A stretch of DNA of 64,000 bases, taken from contig BJHM01000012.1 in assembly GCA_014192625.1 (NCBI GenBank), positions 1 through 64,000 of the forward strand. Direction: 5' to 3'. The notes beneath the pieces were generated by a model that saw only the letters and a list, made by a program, of their open reading frames with translations, was not told the DNA's origin and did not search any database. This DNA is from Planctomycetota bacterium (lineage in GTDB: Bacteria; Planctomycetota; UBA1135; UBA2386). Position 1 is the first letter of the stretch. Each line of letters opens with the position of its first letter. Positions 1 through 8,583 of this stretch are shown here, in pieces. Made by a program: the position numbers and the translations under genes.

Positions 1-157
1 CGCACATCGCACATCGCACATCGCGCATCGCACATCGCGCATCGCACATCGCGCATCGCACATCGCACATCGCACATCGCGCATCGCGCATCGCACATCG
101 CACATCGCACATCGCACATCGCACATCGCGCATCGCGCATCGCGCATCGCACATCGC
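1..157. repeat. Heptamer tandem repeat array, two-variant unit
   Basis: Twenty-two complete 7-bp units of CGCRCAT run from the window edge to position 154, followed by a partial CGC. Only the fourth base of the unit varies: units 4, 6, 8, 12, 13, 19, 20 and 21 carry G (CGCGCAT) and the other fourteen carry A. There are no spacers, so this is not a CRISPR array. The array is cut by the window start, so its full length is unknown. It lies 73 bp beyond the stop codon of the small minus-strand gene at 230-487. A 7-bp period would frameshift any reading frame, and I see no gene in it. Confidence 0.97.
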
Positions 158-229
158 CAGCGATCCTTCGCGCTGCCGAGCCGCGCCTAGCGATCGGTTA
201 CCGGATCGCCGCGCGCTAACGGCATGCCG

Positions 230-487
230 CTAGCCGCAGACGGCAGCGCGCAAATGTGCAGCCATCGCTGCCACATTCACGAACTGCGCCCGTGCCTCGG
301 CATCTTGCATGAGCAACGCGCGCGCTACCTTGCGGCAAAACTCCGGCTGCAAACGCAGGATCTCTGCGAGCCCCGCGTCCGCTCGCAACCGCCGCTCAAA
401 ATCCGCCAGCAGAAACGGCACCGACCTGATAACCACCGGCAGATAGTTTGCCTCTGGCAATGTCGTTTTTTCGCCCAGTGTGTTCAT
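230..487 (-). CDS. Small hypothetical protein (85 aa)
   Basis: I do not recognise the family. The chosen ATG at 487 gives an 85-residue protein starting MNTLGEKTTL, with an amphipathic, helix-rich body containing FERRLRADAGLAEIL and RKVARALLMQDAEAR. There is no signal peptide or membrane segment. The frame stays open upstream to 706, but the upstream translation (CGSHWSATSDGK and similar) looks non-coding, so the internal start is preferred; a weak GGA lies about 12 bases before it. The gene is downstream of nothing obvious and is followed by the heptamer array. The function is unknown and the gene call itself is only moderately secure. Confidence 0.5.
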   Translation of the reverse strand: MNTLGEKTTLPEANYLPVVIRSVPFLLADFERRLRADAGLAEILRLQPEFCRKVARALLMQDAEARAQFVNVAAMAAHLRAAVCG

Positions 488-756
488 AGCGTTTAACTTT
501 CCATCCGAAGTGGCAGACCAATGTGAACCGCAGATAAAAACTCCAGATTCACGGCGGGAAAAATACGTAGTTCCGAAATTAAACGTGCTGCATCCAGCAA
601 CAGTCTGCGGCAGAGCCTTCCTGCCAACGGCAAAACACCCAATGCTCAAATCGACTCTGGCCCCTGGGTTCGCAAGGAACGCCCTCGGCAAGCTGGGCTT
701 TGGCAAGCGAGGCTCACTTACGCCGCCGCACCTGAGACGACGGGCCGCACGTTCTC

Positions 757-3700
757 CTACTTCTTTGTGTCGCGCGCGCGCAGCTCGGCAGCAACATCAA
801 TGTCCCACTCAACCAATTCACCGTCGACGACCGTGCGGGTGATGCGCGTCTCTTCCTTGCCCGCCTCGGCGATCACAATCGTGTAGGTGTCGGGGGGGAC
901 TGAGCCGAACTCATACCAACCAGAGTCTTTCACTTCGTCACGGCTTGACATCAGCCGCCGCATTACCGATACGGTCGAGATCTTGTTGACCACCTTACGA
1001 CCCTTGCCATCGAGCAACGAGACGCTCGCAATCGGGATGCTCTGCTTATCCACGTTGGTCGCGCGGACTTTTACCGTGGCGCCGCGCACGATGCGCAACG
1101 TCACCTCTGCCATACCATCCTCGGCAACAACAATGTCCTGCGCCCGGCCCGCCTGCAGCGCCTCGGTTTCGACCCGCAGGTCATAGCTGCCGGGATTGAG
1201 GCCCAAGATTTCGAACCGGCCGTCTTCACCGGTGGTGATCGGCCGTGCCTGCATACCAAGCATGGAAGTGAGCAAATTCTTTTCGCTGCGTTGCTGCTTG
1301 GCTGAGGTCTCCGCGTAGTGAATCTCTGCGCCCCGCACCGGCGCACTGGATCCGTCGAGCACGATGCCTTTGATGCTGGCTGCCAACGGAACGGTGATGA
1401 CCAGACCTTCCGTCGTGCTTCTACCATCGACTGCGAGGCCGTCGAGGCCGCCTTCACCATACTTCGTATTGCGTTCTCCGCCGTTCTGGCCACCGCCGCC
1501 AAAACCACCGCCTGCGCGGCTCCCAGCGCGCAGCCGATACGTGCCAGCCGCAACACTGCGCAGCCGGAACTCGCCGTTGTCGTCGGAGCGCCCCTGATTG
1601 AGGCCGCCTTGCGCAATCATTCCGACCAAGCCTTCGGCACCGATCAGCCCACCATCGACGCTGCCAAGTGACAGCTGAATGCCAGGCACTGGGTTACCGC
1701 GTGAATCGACCACGCGACCCGCCACCTCGCTGGTCGGCAGTTCGATGTCGAATAGGAAGTCGCGTTGCTCGCTTGGGACCTCCAGCTCAAACGAGGTCTG
1801 CATCGGCCGGCCTTGGAAGCGGCTGATTTGGGCGATGTAGTTGCCAGGCTTGATGCCGACCAGTTCGTAGCGCCCCGTCAGGTCGGCGGCACTCGCGCGC
1901 ACTCCCATGCCCAGGATGCCTTCACGATCGCTGCCGAGCAGTGTCACCAGCGCACGCGCCACTGGCTTGCCGCCTTCGCGCACGATGCCATAAACTCGCA
2001 CGCCGTCTTCGCCTTCGTCATGCACGTCGACGCGCGCGAGCTTGCCCTGACGCACAGTGGTGCTCTTCAGGCGCAGGTTGCTGAGCAATTCGAGCGGGAT
2101 GTTGTCGGCGCGCTCATCGATCCGCGACTTGAAGACAATGTATTGACCAGGCGGCAGGCCCTCGATGCGGAAGTAGCCGCCCTTGTCGGTGGTGCTACTG
2201 CGCAGAGTTCCCGTCTGCAGGCTGAATGCGGCGATCGCAGCATCGGCGAGTGGTCGCATACCAAAACCCGTAGCGTTGCCCTCGATACCGCCGCCATCGT
2301 CGAGCTTGATTTCGATATTGGTCGGCGGCTTTTCGGCCAGCACTTCGATCTCCTTGGCGGAGGCCTTGGCCTTGTCGGGATGGCGCGCAGTAAAGCGATA
2401 CTTGCCGGCGGTGAGCGACTCGATGCGGAAGCGGCCCTGACTATCCGTCACCGCACTGCGACGACCATCCATCGACGACATGGCAAGGAAGTCGAAGTCC
2501 TCGCCATCAATATCACCAAACATGCCACCGCGCTTTTGCTGTCCATCGCGCGCCCGATACGCAGTGACTTGCGCGTCACTGACTGGCCGATTGGTCGCAG
2601 CATCGATAACCACTCCGCTCGCGGCAACGCCAGGTGCGATGGTGAACTTCAGCACATCACCGGCCTGCCCCGCCTGCAGTTCCATTTCTTGGCTGGCGGG
2701 ATCGAGAAAGCCATCGGCGCGGACGCGCACCGTGATGCGACCTGGTGGCAGACCGCGCAATTCAAAGCTGCCGTCCTCGGCCGCAATCTCGCGCCAGTTG
2801 GCCTCCATGTCCATGCCACGACCTGCCATCGTCTGCCCCTCGGGCAACTGGGTGCCGGTTGAACCTTTTGTGCCACGGCCAACACGACCGCCACCCGACC
2901 ATGACGGGCCACTCATTGCATCAGGTGAAGTCGCGCTCGCTGCCGCGGCATCGACCGGCTTTTTGCCGTCCTTCGCCACTGCTGCATCCTTAGGGTCCTT
3001 CGCCGGCTTCGTAGTCGCACTGACCCGAAAGCGCACGCAAGGCTTGCCACCATCGATCTGCACAATGCCGCGCACGATCGCGCCGCGCTGCACCTGCACG
3101 ACTAAATCTTTTTCATCAAGCTTCACACCCCAGCGCACCCCAGTCGTGTAGCCAGCCTTGCTCGCTTCCACGATCAACCCTTCGCCGGTCATGCCCTTTG
3201 CAACGAAGCTGCCATCCGCCCCGGTCTCCACCTCAACGTGCCGCACCTTCAGCATCATCTTGAGGAACTCCGGATCTTTTGGACTCTCGAAAGGCCGCAA
3301 CTCGACCTTCGCAGCAGCGACCGGCTGACTGAGCTCGTCCACCACCTTGCCAACGACCGTGGCTCCATCACTAAGCCGCAGGAAGAGATCGTCGTAGCTG
3401 CCACCATCGACCACTGCGAGGTCAACGATATTGGACGGAGCAAGGCCATCTGCAGCGGCCACGAAGGCAACTCGACCAGCAGACACTGGACGCACTGAGA
3501 ACTTGCCGTCTGCGCCGGAGGTGATCGGCTCCGAACGACCGTCTGCGGATAGCAGCACGCGGCTGACGTCGAGGTAGATCATCGCGATGCTTGCGCCAGC
3601 AAGCGGGGCGCCTTTGCCATCGAGCACCATGCCAGCGACGGTGGCACCAGCATGGCCACGCAATGTCAGCTCGGTCACCTGCGCTTCGCGCACCTCAACT

Positions 3701-4497
3701 CCATACTGTTCTTCGAGGGCAAAACTCGGAGCTGCTGCGGACGCAACGTAGCCATTGCCAGCGGGCACGCCCGGGATATCAAATCGACCATCCTTATCGG
3801 TGATGACCTGCAGCCAGCGCAGATTGCGCTCGGTCAGTTGGCCCAAGAATGCGTTGAGCCCAGGCCGCAGACTCACGCTTGCCATCGGCACCGGCGCACC
3901 GTCTGCGCCAAGCACGATGCCGCGCACGCGGCCACCTGGCTGCACGCGCAGTTCGATCCCTTCGACCATCTCACCAAGGCCCAGCCGCGCGGTGCCTGGC
4001 GTGCGCACGAACCACGCATCGCTGCGCGCGTCGAGAAACACTCGGCCCGTTGGCAAGCCCGTTAGCTCAAACGTGCCGTCCGCGCGACTCTCGGTGACCC
4101 CGAGAACCTGCGGCGGGCGCTGCGTATCGGTGAACATGCCACCCTGAATGAGGCCGCGAAAACGGTTCATCAACGGCGCGATGCTGGGCTCTTCCTTCAG
4201 CGCGCGCACCTCAATGGCGGCAAGCGGCATCCCCGTGCGGGCATCGACGACCACGCCGCGCACCCCAGTGCCGCGATCGCTCCCACGGCTCGAAACCGCA
4301 AGGCGCGCATCGGCGGCCTGCGCCAAAGCGAGATCGGCGGCGACCTTGCCATTCGCAACCTCGACCCCATTTTGATTCTTCTCCGCCGTTGCCGAAGGGC
4401 CGGGCGGCTGCGCCTTCTCCGCAGGCCAAAATGCGTAGCCGAGCATCCCGAGGATCAGGATCAAACCGAGTGTCAGTGCGGTGCTGCGTTGCTGCAT
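757..4497 (-). CDS. Large membrane-anchored protein with ~11 carboxypeptidase-regulatory-like repeats
   Basis: The protein has 1246 residues. The N-terminus MQQRSTALTLGLILILGMLGYAFW is one hydrophobic segment (about residues 6-25) that acts as a signal or anchor, so the chain should lie outside the cytoplasmic membrane. The rest is about eleven Ig-like repeats of the CarboxypepD_reg (PF13620) type, each beginning with a pattern such as GVVVDARTGMPL, GIVLGADGAPV, GVVIDAATNRPV or GRVVDSRGNPV and followed by a G(R/S)F.(V/I).GL.(A/P)G(R/K)Y turn. No catalytic domain is visible. Such repeat proteins are common in Planctomycetota and Acidobacteria and are presumed to be cell-surface binding or structural proteins. 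The ATG at 4497 was chosen over the one at 4548 because it places the hydrophobic segment at the very N-terminus. Confidence 0.85.
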   Translation of the reverse strand: MQQRSTALTLGLILILGMLGYAFWPAEKAQPPGPSATAEKNQNGVEVANGKVAADLALAQAADARLAVSSRGSDRGTGVRGVVVDARTGMPLAAIEVRALKEEPSIAPLMNRFRGLIQGGMFTDTQRPPQVLGVTESRADGTFELTGLPTGRVFLDARSDAWFVRTPGTARLGLGEMVEGIELRVQPGGRVRGIVLGADGAPVPMASVSLRPGLNAFLGQLTERNLRWLQVITDKDGRFDIPGVPAGNGYVASAAAPSFALEEQYGVEVREAQVTELTLRGHAGATVAGMVLDGKGAPLAGASIAMIYLDVSRVLLSADGRSEPITSGADGKFSVRPVSAGRVAFVAAADGLAPSNIVDLAVVDGGSYDDLFLRLSDGATVVGKVVDELSQPVAAAKVELRPFESPKDPEFLKMMLKVRHVEVETGADGSFVAKGMTGEGLIVEASKAGYTTGVRWGVKLDEKDLVVQVQRGAIVRGIVQIDGGKPCVRFRVSATTKPAKDPKDAAVAKDGKKPVDAAAASATSPDAMSGPSWSGGGRVGRGTKGSTGTQLPEGQTMAGRGMDMEANWREIAAEDGSFELRGLPPGRITVRVRADGFLDPASQEMELQAGQAGDVLKFTIAPGVAASGVVIDAATNRPVSDAQVTAYRARDGQQKRGGMFGDIDGEDFDFLAMSSMDGRRSAVTDSQGRFRIESLTAGKYRFTARHPDKAKASAKEIEVLAEKPPTNIEIKLDDGGGIEGNATGFGMRPLADAAIAAFSLQTGTLRSSTTDKGGYFRIEGLPPGQYIVFKSRIDERADNIPLELLSNLRLKSTTVRQGKLARVDVHDEGEDGVRVYGIVREGGKPVARALVTLLGSDREGILGMGVRASAADLTGRYELVGIKPGNYIAQISRFQGRPMQTSFELEVPSEQRDFLFDIELPTSEVAGRVVDSRGNPVPGIQLSLGSVDGGLIGAEGLVGMIAQGGLNQGRSDDNGEFRLRSVAAGTYRLRAGSRAGGGFGGGGQNGGERNTKYGEGGLDGLAVDGRSTTEGLVITVPLAASIKGIVLDGSSAPVRGAEIHYAETSAKQQRSEKNLLTSMLGMQARPITTGEDGRFEILGLNPGSYDLRVETEALQAGRAQDIVVAEDGMAEVTLRIVRGATVKVRATNVDKQSIPIASVSLLDGKGRKVVNKISTVSVMRRLMSSRDEVKDSGWYEFGSVPPDTYTIVIAEAGKEETRITRTVVDGELVEWDIDVAAELRARDTKK

Positions 4498-4590
4498 AAG
4501 AAGTTGGCTGAAAAACAATCCAAAGGCTGATTGGCAGCGAACTGCCATTGGGGGACGCGCCGATGCCTAGCAATCCGGCGCAGGCCAGCG

Positions 4591-6435
4591 TCAGGCCAAA
4601 GACAATACCGGCAGTTCGATGCAAAATACGGTTCCGGATGCAGCAGTTGATTCAAGGCGAATCGCTCCACCGCACTGCTCAAGAATCCGTCGGCAGATCG
4701 CAAGCCCAAGCCCCGTGCCCGAGGTCTTGGTCGTGAAGTAGGGCTCAAACAGCCGCTCCTGTGCTGCTGCGGAAATGCCCGGCCCATCGTCCGTCACACG
4801 AATCTCCGCGCGAGCGCCAACCACGGTTGTGGCGATCCGCACTTGGACTTTGCCGCTGGCTGCCTGCGAGGCATTTTGCAGCAGATTGAGGAACACGCGC
4901 TGCAACTCGCGCCGATCCACCGCGACGCAAGCGACCGTCGCACTTGGCGAGAATTCGAGTTTTAGCTGCCCAGCCTCAAACAGTGCCGCGGACGCAGATC
5001 GCACGTCGGCGAGGAACTCGTCGAGGACTACCCGCTCCACTGTGCGATTGGGAGCACCTGCGAACTGACGAAAGTCGCTGGCAATGCCGTCGAGCACCTG
5101 TGTCTGCTCCTCGACCGTGCGCGCCAACCGATCGGCGATTGCATCGGCGCGCACGTCGCCTTCGCGTCGCGCCCGCATCAGCAACTGTGCCGCCATGCGC
5201 ATCGGCGTGAGTGGGTTCTTGATCTCGTGCGCGATCTGACGCGCCATTTCGGCCCACGCCTTCTCGCGCTCCGCTATCGCCAAACGAGCTCGACCCTGCG
5301 CCAAATCCTCGGCCATGTGATTGAACGATGCGGCAAGCCTGCCAAGCTCGGCACCGCCGCTCGCTGGCACTCGCACTTCCAGATCACCCGCAGCTACGCG
5401 GTCCGTTGCGGCGACCAAATCGTTGACCGGCCGCACGATTGCGCGCGAAGCCAACAATGACCACGCAGCCAAGACCAACAGCGTGACAGCAATCGCAATA
5501 AACAACAGCCGCAGGAATGTATTGGTTGCGAGGAACAGTTCGTCCTCGGGAATGTTTAGCCCAAGCGTCCACGTGCGGTTTGACTCCTGCCCAAACCGAC
5601 AAAAGCCACACAAACTGCCTCGCCCATCACTCGCCACAAACTCCGCGTTACCACTCGTCCGCGCGAGCAACGCCAAACGCAGTGCTTCCGGCCGCAACAG
5701 TTCGCCATAAAGCGAACGATCCGTGTGCGCCTGCACCATTCCACCCGCATCGATCAAGAACGCCTCGGCGGAAGGGAAGTGCGACTCCTGCACCAACACC
5801 CGCCGGGTCTCATCGAGCAGCTGCTGCACTTCGGACCATCGGATCAGTGACAGGAGAACGCCGTTCTTGCCGTTGCGCGCTGGCACATCCAACACCAGCC
5901 CGAGGTAATGCTGCGCGGGATCTTGCGATGACAATTCGGGGCTCATGGTGAGCAACGGCGAGCGCCCCCAAGGCAAATAAAACGTGCCACCCTGCTGCGC
6001 GCGAATAAACCAATCTTGCCCACGCACCAAAGCCGGCATACTGGCGGCGCGTTGACCGTGAATCGCCGGGTCAAGGCGGTGCCCTTCGCACCAGAACAGC
6101 ACCTTGCCATCCGGATCGGCAAGCAACAGCAAGTCGAGACTGTTCGCCAACAGATCGGGCACCAACTGCACTTGTTCTGCGAATGCGTCCAGATCTTCGG
6201 TGCTATCGAGTGCGCGCCGTGCGATCTCACGAACGACGCTGCACGACTGATAAATCTGCTGCAGGCGCCCTTCAATCTTCTGCGTGTGATCTGCAGCTAG
6301 ACGCGGCAGAAAAGTCTCCACCACCTGCGTTTCAATCAGACGCCGCACGCCACCGAGTGTGAACCAGCCGAACGCGAGCAATGGCAGCACACAGGTGACC
6401 AGCAAGGTCAACAGGAACCGGCTCGTCAGCGACAT
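4591..6435 (-). CDS. Membrane sensor histidine kinase, NtrY-like
   Basis: The protein has 614 residues. TM1 is at about 7-27. A long extracytoplasmic sensor region (28-305) has a Cache-like layout with DPDGKVLFW and FLIDAGGMVQAHTD. TM2 is at about 308-328, and a HAMP linker (330-380, RAIVRPVNDLV) follows. The phosphoacceptor helix has the NtrY/PilS-type motif QIAHEIKNPLTP with His403. The ATPase domain shows the N box (NLLQNASQ), G1 (TDDGPGIS), F box (LFEPYFTT) and G2 (GTGLGLAI), so it should be active. The start ATG at 6435 begins MSLTSRFLLTLL right before TM1; upstream codons are discarded. No response regulator gene is nearby, so its partner is encoded elsewhere. The stimulus is unknown. 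Confidence 0.93.
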   Translation of the reverse strand: MSLTSRFLLTLLVTCVLPLLAFGWFTLGGVRRLIETQVVETFLPRLAADHTQKIEGRLQQIYQSCSVVREIARRALDSTEDLDAFAEQVQLVPDLLANSLDLLLLADPDGKVLFWCEGHRLDPAIHGQRAASMPALVRGQDWFIRAQQGGTFYLPWGRSPLLTMSPELSSQDPAQHYLGLVLDVPARNGKNGVLLSLIRWSEVQQLLDETRRVLVQESHFPSAEAFLIDAGGMVQAHTDRSLYGELLRPEALRLALLARTSGNAEFVASDGRGSLCGFCRFGQESNRTWTLGLNIPEDELFLATNTFLRLLFIAIAVTLLVLAAWSLLASRAIVRPVNDLVAATDRVAAGDLEVRVPASGGAELGRLAASFNHMAEDLAQGRARLAIAEREKAWAEMARQIAHEIKNPLTPMRMAAQLLMRARREGDVRADAIADRLARTVEEQTQVLDGIASDFRQFAGAPNRTVERVVLDEFLADVRSASAALFEAGQLKLEFSPSATVACVAVDRRELQRVFLNLLQNASQAASGKVQVRIATTVVGARAEIRVTDDGPGISAAAQERLFEPYFTTKTSGTGLGLAICRRILEQCGGAIRLESTAASGTVFCIELPVLSLA

Positions 6436-6470
6436 GGCACGCACGACGACATCATGACCATAGGGAGCCC

Positions 6471-6581
6471 CTTGGTCAGCTACCAGAACGCGACACCGCT
6501 GCAAGGCGCAGGTGGCAAGGGCGGTTTCGTATGCGGCAAGGGTCTTGGTCAGCTACCGGAACGCGACACCGCTGCAAGGCG
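6471..6581. repeat. 38-bp direct duplication of the 3' end of the TPR lipoprotein gene
   Basis: The segment at 6471-6508 (starting CTTGGTCAGCTACC) recurs at 6544-6581 with a single A/G difference. The right copy contains the last codons and the stop (6549-6551) of the minus-strand lipoprotein gene at 6549-7811; the left copy lies just beyond it, in the gap before the histidine kinase start at 6435. The 35 bases between the copies show nothing recognisable. Confidence 0.95.
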
Positions 6582-7811
6582 GGCAACTCGCACGGTGACA
6601 TCCTTGTAGGCCGAGTAGTAAGTCTGCGCCGCGCGATAGTGCTCGAGCGCGGCCTTCAGGTCGTTCTTTTGTTCGGCGGACTCGCCTTCGGCAAAGGCTT
6701 TTTCTGCGCCCTGAATGTCGTTGCGCAAGGCGCCGATGCGCGTCTTCTCGTCGGCAAGACCGTCCGGCCAGTCCTTGCTCACCAACTCGAACTGCACCAG
6801 GGCCTCGCTCTTTTTGCCCTCAATCTCAAGGTCGCGAGCGATGTCGTAATTCTGCTGGCCCTCATGCTTGCGCGCCTCGAACAAAAGCTCATTGATCGGC
6901 CCGCGCTCTAGCGTCGACAACAACAACGCGGCCTGCAGCAAGGCGCGCGCCTTCTCCATCTGGCCGGTGCGAATTGCCATGCTGGCGCGCTCCAAGCTGG
7001 CTTGCGCCTCGAGTTCGTGCGTCATGGCCACGATGTTCGCCTCGCCGTTTGGCAGTTCCGGCCAGAGCCGCAGAGCCTCCCGATACGACATCAGCGCGGC
7101 ACCATACGCACCATTGTTGCGGCTCTCCTCAGCGCGTTGCTGCTCTACCTCCGCCACCGCGCGGTAGGCACGCACCCGCACATCTTGAGCGTCCGTGCGC
7201 GAGGCATCCCGCAGCACAGCTACGCCGGCGTGATAGCCAGCCTCGTTGTAGCGGAACTCGGGCAACTTGCGGATCGCTTCAAGGAACTGCCGCTGCGCTA
7301 TACCGTGCAGCTTTGCGACATCTGACTGAGCCAAAACCCGGCCTGCTAAGGCAACCTCCATATCGGGTTCCCCAATGAGGGCCAGCTCAAAGCATTCCAG
7401 GGCCTGCGCCAAGTCACCGATGCTGATGAACTCCTCGCCCTTGAGGCACAACTGCGATGCGACCCTGTGCTTTGCCCTCTGCGCTAGCTCCTTCGCGACC
7501 GCGTTGTTCGGCGAAGTAAGTTGGACCTCCGCGATCAGCCTCACTGCCTTGCGTTCATCACCGTCGAAAATTGCTTGGCGTGCTTCGTAGAGCAAAAACC
7601 GGATCCTGACCTCCTGGTAGCACTCCTCGGTCTTTGCATCGACCTCCTCATGGGCATCTATCTGCGCTTGGCGAGCGTCATTGATGGCGTGGAAGGCCTG
7701 GGTGAAGTTGCCTTGCTGCAAAAATTCGCGGCTGGTTCGAACTGGATACGAAGCAGCGCATCCGGCGAGAAAAATGGCGATTAGACAGCGGGACGTATCT
7801 CGAATGCTCAT
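6549..7811 (-). CDS. TPR-like lipoprotein (420 aa)
   Basis: The N-terminus MSIRDTSRCLIAIFLAGCAA has a basic start, a hydrophobic core and a lipobox ending in LAGC, so the mature protein should be lipid-anchored. The remainder is all-helical with repeated pairs of helices of the TPR kind, for example ARQAIFDGDERKAVRL, LCLKGEEFISIGDLAQAL and ERASMAIRTGQMEKAR. TPR proteins are protein-interaction scaffolds; the partner is not known. The start at 7811 was chosen because it sits directly before the signal sequence; the frame is open to 7853. It may be co-transcribed with the histidine kinase downstream (113-bp gap), although the duplication between them may affect that. Confidence 0.82.
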   Translation of the reverse strand: MSIRDTSRCLIAIFLAGCAASYPVRTSREFLQQGNFTQAFHAINDARQAQIDAHEEVDAKTEECYQEVRIRFLLYEARQAIFDGDERKAVRLIAEVQLTSPNNAVAKELAQRAKHRVASQLCLKGEEFISIGDLAQALECFELALIGEPDMEVALAGRVLAQSDVAKLHGIAQRQFLEAIRKLPEFRYNEAGYHAGVAVLRDASRTDAQDVRVRAYRAVAEVEQQRAEESRNNGAYGAALMSYREALRLWPELPNGEANIVAMTHELEAQASLERASMAIRTGQMEKARALLQAALLLSTLERGPINELLFEARKHEGQQNYDIARDLEIEGKKSEALVQFELVSKDWPDGLADEKTRIGALRNDIQGAEKAFAEGESAEQKNDLKAALEHYRAAQTYYSAYKDVTVRVARLAAVSRSGS

Positions 7812-7946
7812 GGCGGAGGCGTGGATGGTGGCGGCAAAGCCGGTCCCCGGCAAGAATGGACACGCTTTGACTGCAAGCGTTTCAGGATCTTCCCTGCGAG
7901 GGGGCCTAACCGCAACCAGCCGATTGATTTGCTAGCAGAACGAGCC

Positions 7947-8555
7947 ATGACTTTGAGCGCAGTATCCAACGATTTCTACGGGCTGAAAGAGTACGTCCAC
8001 GACTTGGGCGCACTGCTCGACCGCCGCCCCGCCATGCCAGTGATCATCCGCGAGGCCTCCGCCATGACTAAGCGCGTGGTCGCCGACGACCGCTGGCTTT
8101 GCGAGCAGCACCGCGTGCCAAGCGAGGAGCACTACACCCGCCACCTGCTGCACAAAGATCCCGCCAATCGCTTTGTCGTGTTGTCGCTCGTGTGGCTACC
8201 CGGTCAGGCAACGCCGATCCACGACCACTCTTGTTGGGGGGTCATGGGGCTGATCGAGAACTCACTGGAAGAAGTCTGCTACGACCGCCTCGACGACGGC
8301 GCGCGCAAAGATTTCGCCGAGTTGCAGCAGTCGCGCGGCACCGAAGTCGGCAAAGGCTCGGTCGCCTACCTGCTGCCGCCATACGAGGAGATCCACCGGA
8401 TTGGCAACATCAGCAACAAGCCCACCGTATCGCTACACGTCTACGGCCGATTTTTGGACGAGATCAACGTGTTTGACCAAGTGACCGGCAAGGTCAGCCC
8501 GATGCGCATCAAATATTACGCACCAGACTGTGGCGACCAACCGTTCGTGATCTAA
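7947..8555 (+). CDS. Cysteine dioxygenase family protein (cupin)
   Basis: A 202-residue cytoplasmic protein with the type I cysteine dioxygenase signature. The metal-binding His pair is in TPIHDHSCWGVMG (His92, His94) and the third ligand is His150 in PPYEEIHRIGN, followed by the SLHVYG strand. Family members oxidise the thiol of cysteine, 3-mercaptopropionate or similar small thiols to the sulfinic acid with Fe(II) and O2. Which thiol is used cannot be told from sequence alone. The ATG at 7947 begins MTLSAVSNDF; an upstream open frame to 7821 is not protein-like. It is transcribed divergently from the TPR lipoprotein (135-bp gap) and convergently with the kinase gene. Confidence 0.88.
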   Translation: MTLSAVSNDFYGLKEYVHDLGALLDRRPAMPVIIREASAMTKRVVADDRWLCEQHRVPSEEHYTRHLLHKDPANRFVVLSLVWLPGQATPIHDHSCWGVMGLIENSLEEVCYDRLDDGARKDFAELQQSRGTEVGKGSVAYLLPPYEEIHRIGNISNKPTVSLHVYGRFLDEINVFDQVTGKVSPMRIKYYAPDCGDQPFVI

Positions 8556-8578
8556 GCCACCCACAGCAGCGCGGTGGC
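8556..8578. terminator. Candidate bidirectional hairpin between convergent genes
   Basis: Directly after the TAA of the dioxygenase gene, GCCACC (8556-8561) pairs with GGTGGC (8573-8578) across an 11-base loop. The hairpin fills nearly the whole 28-bp gap between two convergent genes (stops at 8555 and 8584). There is no T-tract on either side, so intrinsic termination is plausible but not certain. Confidence 0.4.
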
Positions 8579-8583
8579 GCGCC

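Noticed and set aside
1-157. Possible CRISPR array at the window start
   Set aside because: Units are 7 bp and continuous, without spacers; it is a simple tandem repeat.
1765-2862. 365-codon open frame on the plus strand
   Set aside because: It lies antisense inside the carboxypeptidase-repeat gene; its translation is Arg/His/Ala-rich with no domain, typical of GC-rich shadow frames.
4211-4624. Minus-strand frame starting with a signal-peptide-like sequence (MHRTAGIVFGLTLACAGLLG)
   Set aside because: It overlaps the histidine kinase 3' end and the repeat protein 5' end in another phase; the part past residue 50 is not protein-like and no homologous feature is seen.
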